DNA of 64,000 nt from Candidatus Gastranaerophilales bacterium (GCA_944323045.1 CALUQX010000006.1:1-64000), one strand, 5' to 3'; positions 8,993-18,337 are shown, counted from the stretch's first letter. The notes: generated by a model from the sequence alone, not told the origin. Numbers and translations: made by a program.

Positions 8993-10759
8993 ATGGGAAT
9001 GGCAGCATCACAAGCTCGTTTTTTGGGGCTTACAGCTCGAAAAACAAATCTTGAATATGAAGGGCAGCAGATAAACCAACAGCGCACTGCTCTCTCTAAT
9101 CAATCTGCTAATTACTATACTCAGCTTCTGGGTATGGAAGTTCCCGTTGTTCCTTCAATTGAAGACTATACAAAAACTGTTTATACATTTAATGACGGTT
9201 CTTTAGAAAATACTATTACATCATTAATGGCACAGGGAAATGGAAATTATAAAGTCAGTTACCTGTCAAAATGGAATGATGATTTTTCTATAATTGCAGC
9301 AGGTGCAACTTCATTGGTCAACGCTCAAAATGGTACTTACTTTGTTGGTAAAGATCAATTGAAACCTCTCGGTGAAGGTTTCTCTCAAGCTAAAAGAGCT
9401 ACCAATGCTCAAGGTGAAACATTTAGATTAACAGATTCACTTTCTTATACTGATAACGGCAAAACAGTTCAACTGGTCAAAGCTGATTACAACAAAATTT
9501 GTTCAGTTATTGGTAAAGAACCTCAGCTTGCTGATTACAGCATGGCAGGGCTTGCGGCAGATTACAAACAGACACAGTGTTATAGCGCAGTTTATAGTGA
9601 TAATCCTAATTTGCAACAGGGGCACCTTGAACACAACCTGTGTAAATTAATATGGGATAAAGATGTTGTTGGTGAATCAATCACTTCATCCAGCGGTGTA
9701 ACGTTGACAAGCAACAGACCGAAGGGTGTTACTTCATTGTGTACTGATTGGGGGACTTCAAGTAATGCTCCGGATGCTACAACATTGGCTATTAAGAATA
9801 AATTGCTGGATTATTATCCTGATGTATATCAAGAAATGATTGATTTATATGTAGATTTAGTTTTATATATGAGCGATCATCCGTGTGGTTCATCCGGTTA
9901 TGAAGTACACGATTATCAGCTTTCTACCACAACTTATGACCATAATGCAATTACTGCAGACAGTCTGCTTTCAAGATGGGAAGATTTCTGGCAGACAGTA
10001 GAAAACTTGAAACCGGAAAACCTGTATGATGAAGCACACGCTAAATGGCAGGAAGAATACGATAAATATACAAATAAATATATGAATGCAGCTGATTATA
10101 CAGATGTTTACGATATAGATCAGGCATTATTTTACGATGGTCAGGACGGATATTTATCAACTTTGACTAATGAACAGCTAGAACAGCTTTATGAAGGTGA
10201 AAGATATTACGCAACACAGTTAAACAAGTTATATGGTGAACCTGATAACGGCTGGTATGTAAGATATTTACAAGATTCTACAACCGGTGAATATTATCCT
10301 GTGTTCTACAACGGGGATGACATGGCAGAAGGTGTAAAAATTGAAAACGGCGATATATTCTCCTATGTAAAAACTTACAAAGTTGGCACACAAGAAAAAG
10401 TTAACGAAGTTAAACAACAGGATGCAAAAATCGAACAGGATTCAACCGGACGTTACATCAATATAACTCTGTACGATATGAACAACAATCCGACAACTTA
10501 TGCGCTCACAACAAATACAGTTACTGATCAGGCAGCATACGATGATGCTATGAATCAGTATGAATATGACAAGTACCGCTATGATCAGTCTATTCAAGAA
10601 ATTAATGCTAAAATTGAAATTACGCATAGCGAAGATAAAAACCTTGAATTACGCTTAAAACAGCTTGATACAGAACAGGATGCAATTTCTACAGAAATGG
10701 ATGCTGTACAAAAAGTTATTGAAAAGAACGTAGAATCAACATTCAAAATTTTTGGTTAA
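8993..10759 (+). CDS. MGMAASQAR-family protein, axial/flagellin-like architecture
   Basis: 588 residues, no signal peptide. The N-terminus (MGMAASQARFLGLTARK, then a Gln-rich helix to about residue 50) matches the gene at 33413-35419. The C-terminal 60 residues form a coiled coil ending in LDTEQDAIST...IEKNVESTFKIFG, again shared with that paralogue. The 450 residues between are Tyr/Asp/Asn-rich and do not visibly align. Conserved ends around a variable middle is the layout of flagellin, hook-associated and other exported axial proteins. The sigma-28-like promoter 35 bases upstream supports such a role by inference. Homology to a named flagellar protein is not evident. AAGGGA precedes the ATG. 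Confidence 0.75.
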   Translation: MGMAASQARFLGLTARKTNLEYEGQQINQQRTALSNQSANYYTQLLGMEVPVVPSIEDYTKTVYTFNDGSLENTITSLMAQGNGNYKVSYLSKWNDDFSIIAAGATSLVNAQNGTYFVGKDQLKPLGEGFSQAKRATNAQGETFRLTDSLSYTDNGKTVQLVKADYNKICSVIGKEPQLADYSMAGLAADYKQTQCYSAVYSDNPNLQQGHLEHNLCKLIWDKDVVGESITSSSGVTLTSNRPKGVTSLCTDWGTSSNAPDATTLAIKNKLLDYYPDVYQEMIDLYVDLVLYMSDHPCGSSGYEVHDYQLSTTTYDHNAITADSLLSRWEDFWQTVENLKPENLYDEAHAKWQEEYDKYTNKYMNAADYTDVYDIDQALFYDGQDGYLSTLTNEQLEQLYEGERYYATQLNKLYGEPDNGWYVRYLQDSTTGEYYPVFYNGDDMAEGVKIENGDIFSYVKTYKVGTQEKVNEVKQQDAKIEQDSTGRYINITLYDMNNNPTTYALTTNTVTDQAAYDDAMNQYEYDKYRYDQSIQEINAKIEITHSEDKNLELRLKQLDTEQDAISTEMDAVQKVIEKNVESTFKIFG

Positions 10760-10816
10760 TGCATAATTTTTTCCTTATTTATGCTAGAATAATTGTATAG
10801 AATAAGGAGAATGATT

Positions 10817-12058
10817 ATGGGATTGACTTTAGCGGAAAAAATTATCTCTAAACATGCCGGCAAAGAAGTTCATGCCGGTGAACTTGTTATTGCAAATGTA
10901 GATGTTTGCGCTGTGCAGGATGGAACCGGACCACTCACCGTACAGGAGTTTAAAAAACTTGGAAAAGAGAAATTAAACAACCCGCAGCGTACAATCCTTT
11001 TTATAGACCACGCATCTCCGAGTCCTAGAAAAGAGTTGTCAAATACTCATACAGTTCTCAGAGAATTTGCAAAGGAATACGGGGCTGTATTGTCAGATGT
11101 TGGTGCTGGCGTCTGCCACCAGAGACTTGTTGAAACATTTGTAAATCCGGGTGAAATTCTAGTAGGTGCGGATTCACACACCTGTACATCCGGTGCACTC
11201 GGTGCTTTTGCTACCGGCATGGGCTCAACTGATATCGCGGTTGCAATGGCGCTTGGAAAAACTTGGTTAAAAGTACCGGCGACTTTTAAAATTGAAGTAA
11301 CCGGTAAATTCAAAGAAGGCATATGTTCAAAAGATTTGATGCTTCATCTTATCGGGATGATAGGGGCTGACGGTGCTACTTATAAAGCCTTAGAATTTTG
11401 TGGAGACACAATTGACAATATGGAAATGTCAGAACGCTTTACTCTCGCAAATATGGCGGTTGAAGCAGGTGCTAAAGCCGGTCTGTTCGTTGCTGATGAA
11501 AAAACTAGAGCTTTCTTAAAATCACGCGGCAGGGAAGATAAATTTTCTACTCTTAAGCCTGACAGTGATGCTGTTTATGAACGCATCATAAAAATTAATG
11601 CAGAAGATGTTCCGCATACTGTTTCCTGCCCGCATACTGTTGATAATACAAAAACTGTTGAAGAATTAAAAGATATCAAGGTAGATCAGGTATTTGTCGG
11701 TACTTGTACTAACGGGCGTATTGAAGATTTACGGATTGTTGCAAAAATCTTAAAAGGCAAAAAAGTTTGTCCTGATGTTAGAATGCTTATTTGTCCGGCA
11801 TCAAAAGATGTTTATCTTCAAGCGCTGGATGAGGGATTAATTACAACATTTGTAGAAGCAAATGCTGCAATACTGCCGCCGGGCTGTGGACCTTGTGTCG
11901 GTGTTCATGCCGGTACGCTTGCTGACGGTGAAGTTTGTCTTGCAACCCAGAACAGAAACTTTCAGGGCAGAATGGGTAACACAAATGGATTTATCTATCT
12001 TTCATCCCCTTATGTTGCAGCCTACACTGCATTAACGGGTTACATCAACGCCGGTTAA
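10817..12058 (+). CDS. leuC: 3-isopropylmalate / homoaconitate dehydratase large subunit
   Basis: About 413 residues of the aconitase superfamily, two-subunit type. Substrate and cluster motifs are clear: DHASPSPRKE, GADSHTCTSGALGAFATGMGS, VGTCTNGRIEDL and PPGCGPCVG; the three cysteines of the last two motifs plus TCTSG bind the 4Fe-4S cluster. It isomerises 2-isopropylmalate (or homocitrate/citramalate) together with a small subunit, which is at 55975-56469 rather than adjacent. ATG 10817 was chosen because AAGGAG (10804-10809) is 7 bases upstream; ATG 10811 would be too close. Substrate choice is inferred from family only. Confidence 0.9.
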   Translation: MGLTLAEKIISKHAGKEVHAGELVIANVDVCAVQDGTGPLTVQEFKKLGKEKLNNPQRTILFIDHASPSPRKELSNTHTVLREFAKEYGAVLSDVGAGVCHQRLVETFVNPGEILVGADSHTCTSGALGAFATGMGSTDIAVAMALGKTWLKVPATFKIEVTGKFKEGICSKDLMLHLIGMIGADGATYKALEFCGDTIDNMEMSERFTLANMAVEAGAKAGLFVADEKTRAFLKSRGREDKFSTLKPDSDAVYERIIKINAEDVPHTVSCPHTVDNTKTVEELKDIKVDQVFVGTCTNGRIEDLRIVAKILKGKKVCPDVRMLICPASKDVYLQALDEGLITTFVEANAAILPPGCGPCVGVHAGTLADGEVCLATQNRNFQGRMGNTNGFIYLSSPYVAAYTALTGYINAG

Positions 12059-12158
12059 GTTATAATCTTTCAGAAAAAAAGATACTCCATAGAATCTATA
12101 GTAAAGTGTGAGTTAATAGCAGGCTGAATTTCTTACTATGTTATTGTAAGGAGTTCTT

Positions 12159-12755
12159 ATGCCTGATAAATTGCAGTACAAAAAAATGTCGACCGAAGAA
12201 CTTGTCATTCTGTCCCAGCAGAATGACTTAAAGGCTATGGAAGAATTAATCAGGCGCGAACAGAAAAATATATTTACAACATTCTCATATCTAAGCCAGA
12301 AGCGCGAAAATGTTGCGGATTTAACTCAAGAGGCTTTACTCAGACTTGCTAAAAATATTCAAAACCTTAAAAATCCAAAACTCTTCAAAAGCTGGCTGAA
12401 TCAGATTGTTACAAATTTATTTTATGATGAACTTCGTAAATCTCAGAGACGTCCTGATATAATTTCTATTGATGATGAAGACAATGACAATCCTGCACTG
12501 TCAATAAAATTTCAACTTCCGGATAAAAAGTGCAAACCGCCGGAAAAATGCATATCATCGGAACTTGAAAAAATAATTAAATCGGCAATACTGGAACTGC
12601 CGGAACCTTTTAGAGTTGCAATAATATTACGCGAACTTCAGGGACTCAGTTATGAAGAAATAGCAGAAGCCACAAATGCAAGTATCGGTACTGTAAAGTC
12701 CAGAATAGCCCGTGCACGCGGAAAACTTCAGGACGGACTCAAATCATATATATAG
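12159..12755 (+). CDS. ECF-type RNA polymerase sigma factor
   Basis: 198 residues with a region-2 helix set (DLTQEALLRLAKNIQNL, then FKSWLNQIVTNLFYDELRK) and a region-4 helix-turn-helix (LPEPFRVAIILRELQGLSY followed by EEIAEATNASIGTVKSRI). A 35-residue acidic linker lies between them. Region 3 is absent, as in group 4 (ECF) factors. AAGGAG precedes the ATG. The next gene, 9 bases downstream, encodes a zinc-finger membrane anti-sigma factor, so this is a classical sigma/anti-sigma pair responding to an envelope or redox cue. The regulon is unknown. Confidence 0.92.
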   Translation: MPDKLQYKKMSTEELVILSQQNDLKAMEELIRREQKNIFTTFSYLSQKRENVADLTQEALLRLAKNIQNLKNPKLFKSWLNQIVTNLFYDELRKSQRRPDIISIDDEDNDNPALSIKFQLPDKKCKPPEKCISSELEKIIKSAILELPEPFRVAIILRELQGLSYEEIAEATNASIGTVKSRIARARGKLQDGLKSYI

Positions 12756-12764
12756 GAGAAAATT

Positions 12765-13307
12765 ATGCAAAGAGAATTAACCTGTGAGCAGGTTGGCGCA
12801 ATTATAACTTTTTATATAGAAGGCAGACTTTCCGACCCATTACAAAAAGCTGTCCGGCATCATCTTGAGATATGTCCGGAATGTAATGCAAAATACGAAG
12901 AAATTAAACAGATGCTTATGCGTTATAAAAATAAGAAGTGCCCGAACAATATAGAAGATGATGTCCAGAACAATTTTAAACAGAAACAGTATGCTGAATT
13001 TAAGTCAAATCTTTCAGCATATTTAGATAATGAACTGGATGACAAAGAAAATATCAGGATAAAAAAAATTACCATATCAAATCCGATAGCAAGAAAAGAT
13101 CTTGAAGAAATGTATGCATTTAAACGTCTTCTGCACAATTCATTTGAAAAAACAAAAAGTGATATTAAATATGATTTTTCCAAACAGGTTTTAAGCCAGA
13201 TGAATTTGCCTGATAAAAGCAGCGAACCGAATTTCAGAAGACTGGTTGTGCTGTTCTGTCTTATGTTCGCTATAATTGTAATATTTGCATTAAATCTGTG
13301 GGGTTAA
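12765..13307 (+). CDS. Membrane-anchored zinc-finger anti-sigma factor
   Basis: 180 residues. N-terminal HC2-type zinc-finger domain: Cys at residue 5, then HHLEICPEC, which gives the HxxxCxxC ZAS motif. The central part is charged with a second partial domain (SAYLDNELDD), and a single C-terminal transmembrane helix (LVVLFCLMFAIIVIFALNL) ends the protein. This orientation puts the sigma-binding domain in the cytoplasm and leaves almost nothing outside. It follows the ECF gene by 9 bases. Its stop codon overlaps the convergent gene at TTAA. Confidence 0.88.
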   Translation: MQRELTCEQVGAIITFYIEGRLSDPLQKAVRHHLEICPECNAKYEEIKQMLMRYKNKKCPNNIEDDVQNNFKQKQYAEFKSNLSAYLDNELDDKENIRIKKITISNPIARKDLEEMYAFKRLLHNSFEKTKSDIKYDFSKQVLSQMNLPDKSSEPNFRRLVVLFCLMFAIIVIFALNLWG

Positions 13308-13972
13308 ACTCTTAGACCAGGATTTTTTGTTGAATATTTTAAAGCAGACAGTTTTTGGTAATCAGCAATAGAAATACCTTTCGGGTGCTGAATGTTTTTC
13401 ATCTGATATTCCTGCCTGTGTGCAAGCGCCTTCTTCTGTCTTTTAGATGCATATTCGTTACGAAGAATCGGGGTCAGAATATTACAGGAGATGATTGAGC
13501 CGACAGTGCTTGTTACAACGTCGACGCCATTTTTAAATGCTTTATAATGGTCAGCAAGTGAGCCAAGATTGTCCAATTCACCAATGTTAAAGTCGCGTTT
13601 GCCGACTCTTCCCATTAATTCATTTTTCTCAAGAAAATTTCGTATTCTTTTAGTTCTGAGTTTGCCTGTAGAAACGAGTTTAGCGCCGAAACTTTTCATA
13701 GAATTTGTAATCAAATAGAACGAAATTATGTTTACGGCTGCATCGGCAATTTCCTGCGGGATTAAGAAAGATTTTTGTTCAGAGGAAATTTTATCATTGA
13801 ATACAACTGCCCCGACCTGCGCAAGAGAGGACAATATCCAGCCGAGAGTGCCGGTATGAACAAGCATTTTACCCGGATTTTCGCCATAATTTTTCAGCAT
13901 GTGGACTTTGAATTTTGACCACTGATTTGCAATTTTTGAAGGTACTTTTTCCATAAAGGAGGCTAAACTCAT
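13304..13972 (-). CDS. Lineage-specific membrane protein
   Basis: 222 residues, family not recognised. Hydrophobic segments near residues 40-60 (LVHTGTLGWILSSLAQVGAVVF), 85-105 (AAVNIISFYLITN) and 150-170 (VVTSTVGSIISCNILTPIL), with a basic C-terminus. A strong Shine-Dalgarno (AGGAGGTGA) sits just before the ATG, inside the end of the upstream gene, which overlaps by 4 bases. The two genes clearly form one operon and encode proteins of similar style. Function unknown. Confidence 0.75.
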   Translation of the reverse strand: MSLASFMEKVPSKIANQWSKFKVHMLKNYGENPGKMLVHTGTLGWILSSLAQVGAVVFNDKISSEQKSFLIPQEIADAAVNIISFYLITNSMKSFGAKLVSTGKLRTKRIRNFLEKNELMGRVGKRDFNIGELDNLGSLADHYKAFKNGVDVVTSTVGSIISCNILTPILRNEYASKRQKKALAHRQEYQMKNIQHPKGISIADYQKLSALKYSTKNPGLRV

Positions 13973-14544
13973 TTCTTATCACCTCCTGAATTTTTTACCA
14001 TAAGGTTAGTCAGAAATTTGGTGAGCGGAGCATCAATTATGAAATTGGTGAACATCATAACGACCAGCGCGACGACTGTACCCATGGCATTTTGATATTG
14101 CTTGTAGGCTTCAGTATTTGTAGAACGTGCGCCTTTCGGGGTGAATAAAGTTCTATAACGCGATACACCGGGTGCCGGCAGCTGTGACCAGGCGCGAATT
14201 GCTTTAATGGCGCCTTTTCTGATAGCATAACCGGTTAGAGTACCTGCAATAATTTTGGCGATAGTACGGCAGACAGATACGCGTCGGGTTTCTTCATCAA
14301 CATTTTTATTTTTTGCATCAATAAAAGGCTGGGTCATCAATGCCGTAACCCCTAATATAAGTCTGTTTTCTGCTGAAGATATGTCGTGTCCGATATCGCT
14401 TATCATTTTTACAGTTTTAGGTTTGTTGAATGTCGCGTCAGGCAAAAGGTCTAAAGCTCCCTGCTCAAAACGGTGTGCCTGTTTTTGCACACCTTTGTAA
14501 AGCGAGGTATTTCTAAACGTATTAACTAAATTTTTGATAATCAC
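13969..14544 (-). CDS. Lineage-specific membrane protein
   Basis: About 191 residues, family not recognised. Hydrophobic segments at AENRLILGVTALM, AKIIAGTLTGYAI and GTVVALVVMMFTNFIID, with several basic loops. I prefer the GTG start at 14544, preceded by GGGTGA; the frame is open to a TTG at 14583 without a ribosome site, which would add 13 residues. The last four bases overlap the start of the following membrane-protein gene. The two may form a complex; no function can be given. Confidence 0.65.
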   Translation of the reverse strand: MIIKNLVNTFRNTSLYKGVQKQAHRFEQGALDLLPDATFNKPKTVKMISDIGHDISSAENRLILGVTALMTQPFIDAKNKNVDEETRRVSVCRTIAKIIAGTLTGYAIRKGAIKAIRAWSQLPAPGVSRYRTLFTPKGARSTNTEAYKQYQNAMGTVVALVVMMFTNFIIDAPLTKFLTNLMVKNSGGDKK

Positions 14545-14603
14545 GACACATTCACCCGAGTCTATAAAGTTTGTCAAGCTCAATAATTGCTAAAAAATTC
14601 GGA

Positions 14604-14625
14604 TTTGTAAAGGATTTTTTACAAA
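14604..14625. promoter_or_regulatory. Perfect 8-bp inverted repeat
   Basis: TTTGTAAA and TTTACAAA flank a 6-base spacer, between two minus-strand genes. It could be an operator for the 13.3-14.5 kb pair or a weak AT-rich terminator for the gene at 14682-15176. Neither is proven. Confidence 0.4.
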
Positions 14626-14681
14626 GCACATGGCGCACAGTATTACCCTATGCAAACCTTACAATGCTGTCATAAGAGATA

Positions 14682-15176
14682 TTATTTGGTTGTTTCTGCA
14701 CTGAATATTTTTAAATCTGGAGATTTTGCAACAGATTTTTGTACATCCTTTACGCATTTTGTAAATATTAATTTCCAGAATTCACCGGCAAATTCCGAAT
14801 CAAATGTTTTATCATTTTTTTCCATTTTATTTAGCAAATCGCGGGCGTATTCAATGTTTTTATTAGTATGTTTGTATATTCCCAGCAGTTTTGCCATAGA
14901 ATCTGCTATTTTCTCATCAGAATTTTTTAATAATGCGGTAACTTTATTTTTTGCCAGTTTACAGTAGCTAATGCCGCTGTTTTGAAGCATGTGACATATA
15001 TCTACTGACCCATTATCGTCTTTCATTAGTACAAATGTATCACTAGGTGCATCTGTTGTCTTTTTTTCAAAAATTCCGGCGATATTTTTCCAGCGTTTAA
15101 CATTTGTTGTCATACTGCTTACGTCTAATTTTGCTGTAAAATTAATCTGATTGTTATGCGGGGTAATTCCGTTCAT
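14682..15176 (-). CDS. Hypothetical protein with N-terminal NFTAK signature
   Basis: 164 residues, no transmembrane segment or signal peptide. The N-terminus reads MNGITPHNNQINFTAKLD, which shares the short N/A-F-x-[AGS]-K pattern with the proteins at 38305 and 41256. The remainder is predicted helical (KVTALLKNSDEKIADSMAKL; EFWKLIFTKCVKDVQKSV). AGGAG precedes the ATG. It stands alone between the membrane pair and the RNA-containing intergenic region. Function unknown. Confidence 0.7.
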   Translation of the reverse strand: MNGITPHNNQINFTAKLDVSSMTTNVKRWKNIAGIFEKKTTDAPSDTFVLMKDDNGSVDICHMLQNSGISYCKLAKNKVTALLKNSDEKIADSMAKLLGIYKHTNKNIEYARDLLNKMEKNDKTFDSEFAGEFWKLIFTKCVKDVQKSVAKSPDLKIFSAETTK

Positions 15177-15334
15177 TTCTGTAACTCCTGTATTTATAAG
15201 TTGACAGGTGTTTTAAAACTTGAACAAAAAGATATTTGCTGATATATAATTTTTTATATTGAATTGTTTTAATCAGGTCAAAACAAGTGTAAAAATGCCT
15301 CTATTTAGTTTTGTAACCCTTTTCCGGTAAGGGG

Positions 15335-15363
15335 TTGCGGTATTCTGCATTTTGTGCTATAAT
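15335..15363 (+). promoter_or_regulatory. Vegetative promoter upstream of structured RNA
   Basis: TTGCGG (15335-15340), 17-base spacer and a perfect TATAAT (15358-15363). Predicted transcription start is about 15370, directly at the 5' arm of the RNA stem. A short inverted repeat (AACCCTT / AAGGGGTT) precedes the -35 box. Confidence 0.7.
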
Positions 15364-15370
15364 TGTAGTA

Positions 15371-15514
15371 GAGGGGCGTATACCCTGAATGACTTAGAGG
15401 CTAAATCAATACAATGCGGCAATGGTCGCAGCGTTTATACCTAAAAGTCAAGGCAGATAGAACTTCTCCTACAACGCCCGCAAAAAGTGAATATCAGTTT
15501 TGGTGTACACCCCT
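15371..15514 (+). ncRNA. Unassigned structured RNA or mRNA leader
   Basis: Most of the 413-base gap at 15177-15590. A 13-base closing stem is visible: AGGGGCGTATACC (15372-15384) pairs with GGTGTACACCCCT (15502-15514), with one mismatch and one G-U. Inside, TGACTT..AGG pairs with CCT..AAGTCA, capped by a TGCG/CGCA hairpin. A good promoter starts right at the stem. The next gene (NAGPA protein) begins 76 bases after the stem, so this is either a leader/riboswitch or an independent RNA of about 150 bases (6S-like size). It does not match tmRNA, RNase P, SRP, TPP, SAM, c-di-GMP or c-di-AMP signatures that I know. 15177-15330 shows nothing else. Confidence 0.55.
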
Positions 15515-15590
15515 TGATGAGTGTTATTCCCCACACCACTCTTAAATCAAAAAGGTATCCGGTTACTTTTGAAATTCTATAGGTGACATT

Positions 15591-16856
15591 ATGGATACTA
15601 TGTTTTCTGTACGGCAAAACGACAATTTGAGTTTAATCGGGATATTTGCAGGTATTTCGATTATGACAACACTCATTTGCTTTCAAGGGTTCTCTATCTA
15701 TGCAAGCGATATCTATATCGCGAAAAAATCTGTACCTGCGTTAAATATTGATACCGGTCAGGTAAAAGAAAGGATATTTGAAAAATTCTCACCTGAATTA
15801 CGGCAGAAAGAGTTTGACGAATCTGTCCGGCAAAAGTATCCAAAAGCAGTAATTACAGATGTCACCGGCGGGGTAAAGCATATTAAACTTACAAAATACT
15901 ATGCGGGTAGACCGGTAAGAATTAATGTAGTAGAAATCGATAATCTTTTGACTGATAATCTGGTCTTGAAACCCGCGCTCTCTTCCTCCACAACATTAAG
16001 AAGCAGAAGAACTATTTCAAACATAGCAAAAAATTCAAATGCAATTGTTGCATTAAACGGTACATATTTTAAGCCACAGACAGGCGTTCCGCTCGGAACT
16101 TTGATGATTGATGAAACTATGTACACAGGACCTGTATATGACAGGGTTGCTCTCGGCATATTTGATGACGGATTTGACGTAGCAAGGGTTCAGTTGAATG
16201 CGTCAATAAAAGCACGCTCAGTTGAAATTAAAATTGATAATATTAATCAGCCGAGAATGCTTTCAACTCATGTTATAGCATATACAAAAGCCTGGGGAAA
16301 TAGTTCTCCGGCATCACCAAAATACGGTACTCAAATTGCAATAGACAGTACCGGTGCAATTGTCGGTGCATCAGCAAACTCTATGGCTATTCCTGATAAC
16401 GGTTATGTAATAGTTGGTCCTAAATCAAAATTACAGGCATTATGGGGCATTAAAAAAGCAAAAGTAGATATCTCAACAACTCCTGAATGGAAGAATGTCC
16501 GGCATATAATAAGCGGCGGACCATACTTAGTAAAAAATGGTGAAGTTTTTGTTGATATGACGGCACAAAAGCTCGGTTCAATAGGTGGTCGTAACCCGCG
16601 CAGTGCAATAGGTTATACTGCTGATAACAGATTGATTCTGGTTGCTGTTGACGGCAGAGAAGGAAGTTCTGTTGGTATGACATTAATGGAACTTGCTAAC
16701 TTTATGAAATCAGCCGGCTGTATCGGCGCAATTAACCTTGACGGCGGCGGGTCTACCGTAATGTATGTAAACGGACAAATCGTTAACAAACCGCAGGTTA
16801 GAGGCGGCATTCCACTGTCAAATGCTGTTGTCTTAACACGTCAGGATGAAGCATAA
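15591..16856 (+). CDS. Secreted/anchored phosphodiester glycosidase (NAGPA) domain protein
   Basis: 421 residues. An N-terminal hydrophobic helix (LIGIFAGISIMTTLICFQGF, residues 16-35) serves as signal or anchor. The rest matches the NAGPA domain (PF09992): ALNGTYFKPQTGVPLGTLMI, a GGPYLVKNG loop, NPRSAIGYT, DGREGSSVGMTLMELANFM and the diagnostic INLDGGGSTVMYVNG. Related proteins cleave sugar phosphodiesters or occur in exopolysaccharide and cell-wall metabolism. Expected location is the cell surface. The structured RNA directly upstream may control it. Exact substrate unknown. Confidence 0.88.
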   Translation: MDTMFSVRQNDNLSLIGIFAGISIMTTLICFQGFSIYASDIYIAKKSVPALNIDTGQVKERIFEKFSPELRQKEFDESVRQKYPKAVITDVTGGVKHIKLTKYYAGRPVRINVVEIDNLLTDNLVLKPALSSSTTLRSRRTISNIAKNSNAIVALNGTYFKPQTGVPLGTLMIDETMYTGPVYDRVALGIFDDGFDVARVQLNASIKARSVEIKIDNINQPRMLSTHVIAYTKAWGNSSPASPKYGTQIAIDSTGAIVGASANSMAIPDNGYVIVGPKSKLQALWGIKKAKVDISTTPEWKNVRHIISGGPYLVKNGEVFVDMTAQKLGSIGGRNPRSAIGYTADNRLILVAVDGREGSSVGMTLMELANFMKSAGCIGAINLDGGGSTVMYVNGQIVNKPQVRGGIPLSNAVVLTRQDEA

Positions 16857-16862
16857 GCTGTC

Positions 16863-17270
16863 TTAATGTCTTACATTCTGGTCAATAATTTCTGACACGT
16901 AAGGTATATATGTGTATTTGCCGCAGAATGCTGTAATTCCCATATATAACAGTGCCAGTGCCACAACAATCTGTATTATAGAATAATTCATAAATACAGG
17001 AGCATTCAAAAATACAACGATGTTAAGCACAACAACATTCAAAAACGGCACAACGCTGATAATATTAATCAAGAATGCAAGCAGCATATTAAGCAAAAAC
17101 AGCGCGATTGAAATGAATATAGACTGAAATATATGGTACTGCATAAAAGGTCGCAATTTTGCGTTTGTGAACAGCCCCAGAATTAACCATATGAAACCTA
17201 TCATGCCCATAGTAGGGTAAGTTAATGCTGCAACAATTCTTTCAATAAGGTAGGGTCTATTATTCTCCAT
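16863..17270 (-). CDS. Small polytopic membrane protein, Tic20-like
   Basis: 135 residues with four hydrophobic segments (MGMIGFIWLILGLF; IFISIALFLLNMLLAFLI; VVVLNIVVFLNAPVF; IQIVVALALLYMGI). The first loop, RPFMQYHIFQSIFISI, resembles the arginine/histidine-containing motif of cyanobacterial Tic20/Ycf60 proteins, which would fit a relative of Cyanobacteria. DUF4870-type proteins are the alternative. The ATG overlaps the upstream TPR stop as TAATG, so translation is coupled. Function in this lineage is unknown. Confidence 0.6.
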   Translation of the reverse strand: MENNRPYLIERIVAALTYPTMGMIGFIWLILGLFTNAKLRPFMQYHIFQSIFISIALFLLNMLLAFLINIISVVPFLNVVVLNIVVFLNAPVFMNYSIIQIVVALALLYMGITAFCGKYTYIPYVSEIIDQNVRH

Positions 17271-18337
17271 TATGCTGTTTTTAGTTCTCCGTTACGTTTT
17301 TTGTCTATATATTCATCAATAATCTGATAATAGATAAGCTTGAATTCATCATTTTCAGGTTCTATATTTATAGAAGCCCTGTAAGATGCAATCGCCTGTT
17401 CAATATCTCCCTGAAGATAGTGTGCATTTCCCAGAAGCATATATGTTTCTGCACTGTTAGGTTTAAGCATCAGGCAGTGCTTGTACAAATCCATAGCCAT
17501 ATCAAGGTGATTGAAGTTTGTATACAGGTTGGCAAGCAAAATTTGGGCATCGGTTTCTTTTGGTGAAACATTAATCGCGCGTTTGTACATTTCTACAGCC
17601 ATATCATATTCACTGAATTCAGAAAGAGAAATAGCATAGCAAATGTAAGCCTGATAATTGTCACCTTCCATTGTTAAAGCTTTTTCAAAATAATTGTATG
17701 CCTGCTGGCGTTCTCGCATAAGTGTCAGAGTGTTTCCTATACATATTGCAACAATTTTGTTGTCAGGGTTGAGCAGGAATACATGTTTATACAATTCTAA
17801 TGCAGTTGCATAGTCAAATAACTTAAAGCAGACATTTCCCATGTCAATTAATGCTGTTATGTTATCAGGATCAAGCGAAAGTGCTTTTTCATAATATGCC
17901 TTTGCCTCAACGTATTCTTCAATATCCTGATATAAAAGCGCTATGGCATTGTATATTTCAGGATTTGTTGAATTAAGATCAATTGCGCGGTTGTAGTAGA
18001 AAAGTGCTTTGTCAAAGTTTTTCCACTCTGCAAATACGTTGCCCATGTTGTAATAAATCAGATAATTTTTCGGATTAAGTTCCAGTGCGCGGTTGTAATA
18101 TGAGAGTGATTTTCTGAAATCTTTTTCATAAAACCACATAGTCCCCATTCCAATAAGTCCCTGAACATCATCCGGATGTATTGTCAAAAGACTTTCCAGA
18201 ACAGAAATTACTTTATCGTAATTTTGCTGTTGAATGTATAATTCTGAAAGTCTGTGGTAATGATCCGGATTTTGTGGATCTTTTGCCATTGCTAATATCG
18301 CTTCGTCAATCTTCTTATCTATTTCTGATTTACTCAT
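17270..18337 (-). CDS. Tetratricopeptide repeat protein
   Basis: 355 residues, about nine consecutive TPR units (for example LIGMGTMWFYEKDFRKSLSY, YYNMGNVFAEWKNFDKALFY and LLANLYTNFNHLDMAMDLY). No signal peptide or enzymatic domain. AGGATAA precedes the start. It is coupled to the downstream Tic20-like gene through a 1-base stop/start overlap, which suggests that this soluble scaffold works with the membrane protein. It lies 78 bases after rsfS. Confidence 0.9.
   Translation of the reverse strand: MSKSEIDKKIDEAILAMAKDPQNPDHYHRLSELYIQQQNYDKVISVLESLLTIHPDDVQGLIGMGTMWFYEKDFRKSLSYYNRALELNPKNYLIYYNMGNVFAEWKNFDKALFYYNRAIDLNSTNPEIYNAIALLYQDIEEYVEAKAYYEKALSLDPDNITALIDMGNVCFKLFDYATALELYKHVFLLNPDNKIVAICIGNTLTLMRERQQAYNYFEKALTMEGDNYQAYICYAISLSEFSEYDMAVEMYKRAINVSPKETDAQILLANLYTNFNHLDMAMDLYKHCLMLKPNSAETYMLLGNAHYLQGDIEQAIASYRASINIEPENDEFKLIYYQIIDEYIDKKRNGELKTA

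Noticed and set aside
15371-15514. Signal recognition particle RNA
   Set aside because: AAGGCAGATAG resembles part of the E. coli 4.5S RNA, but the conserved GGAAG/AGCAG tetraloop region is missing.
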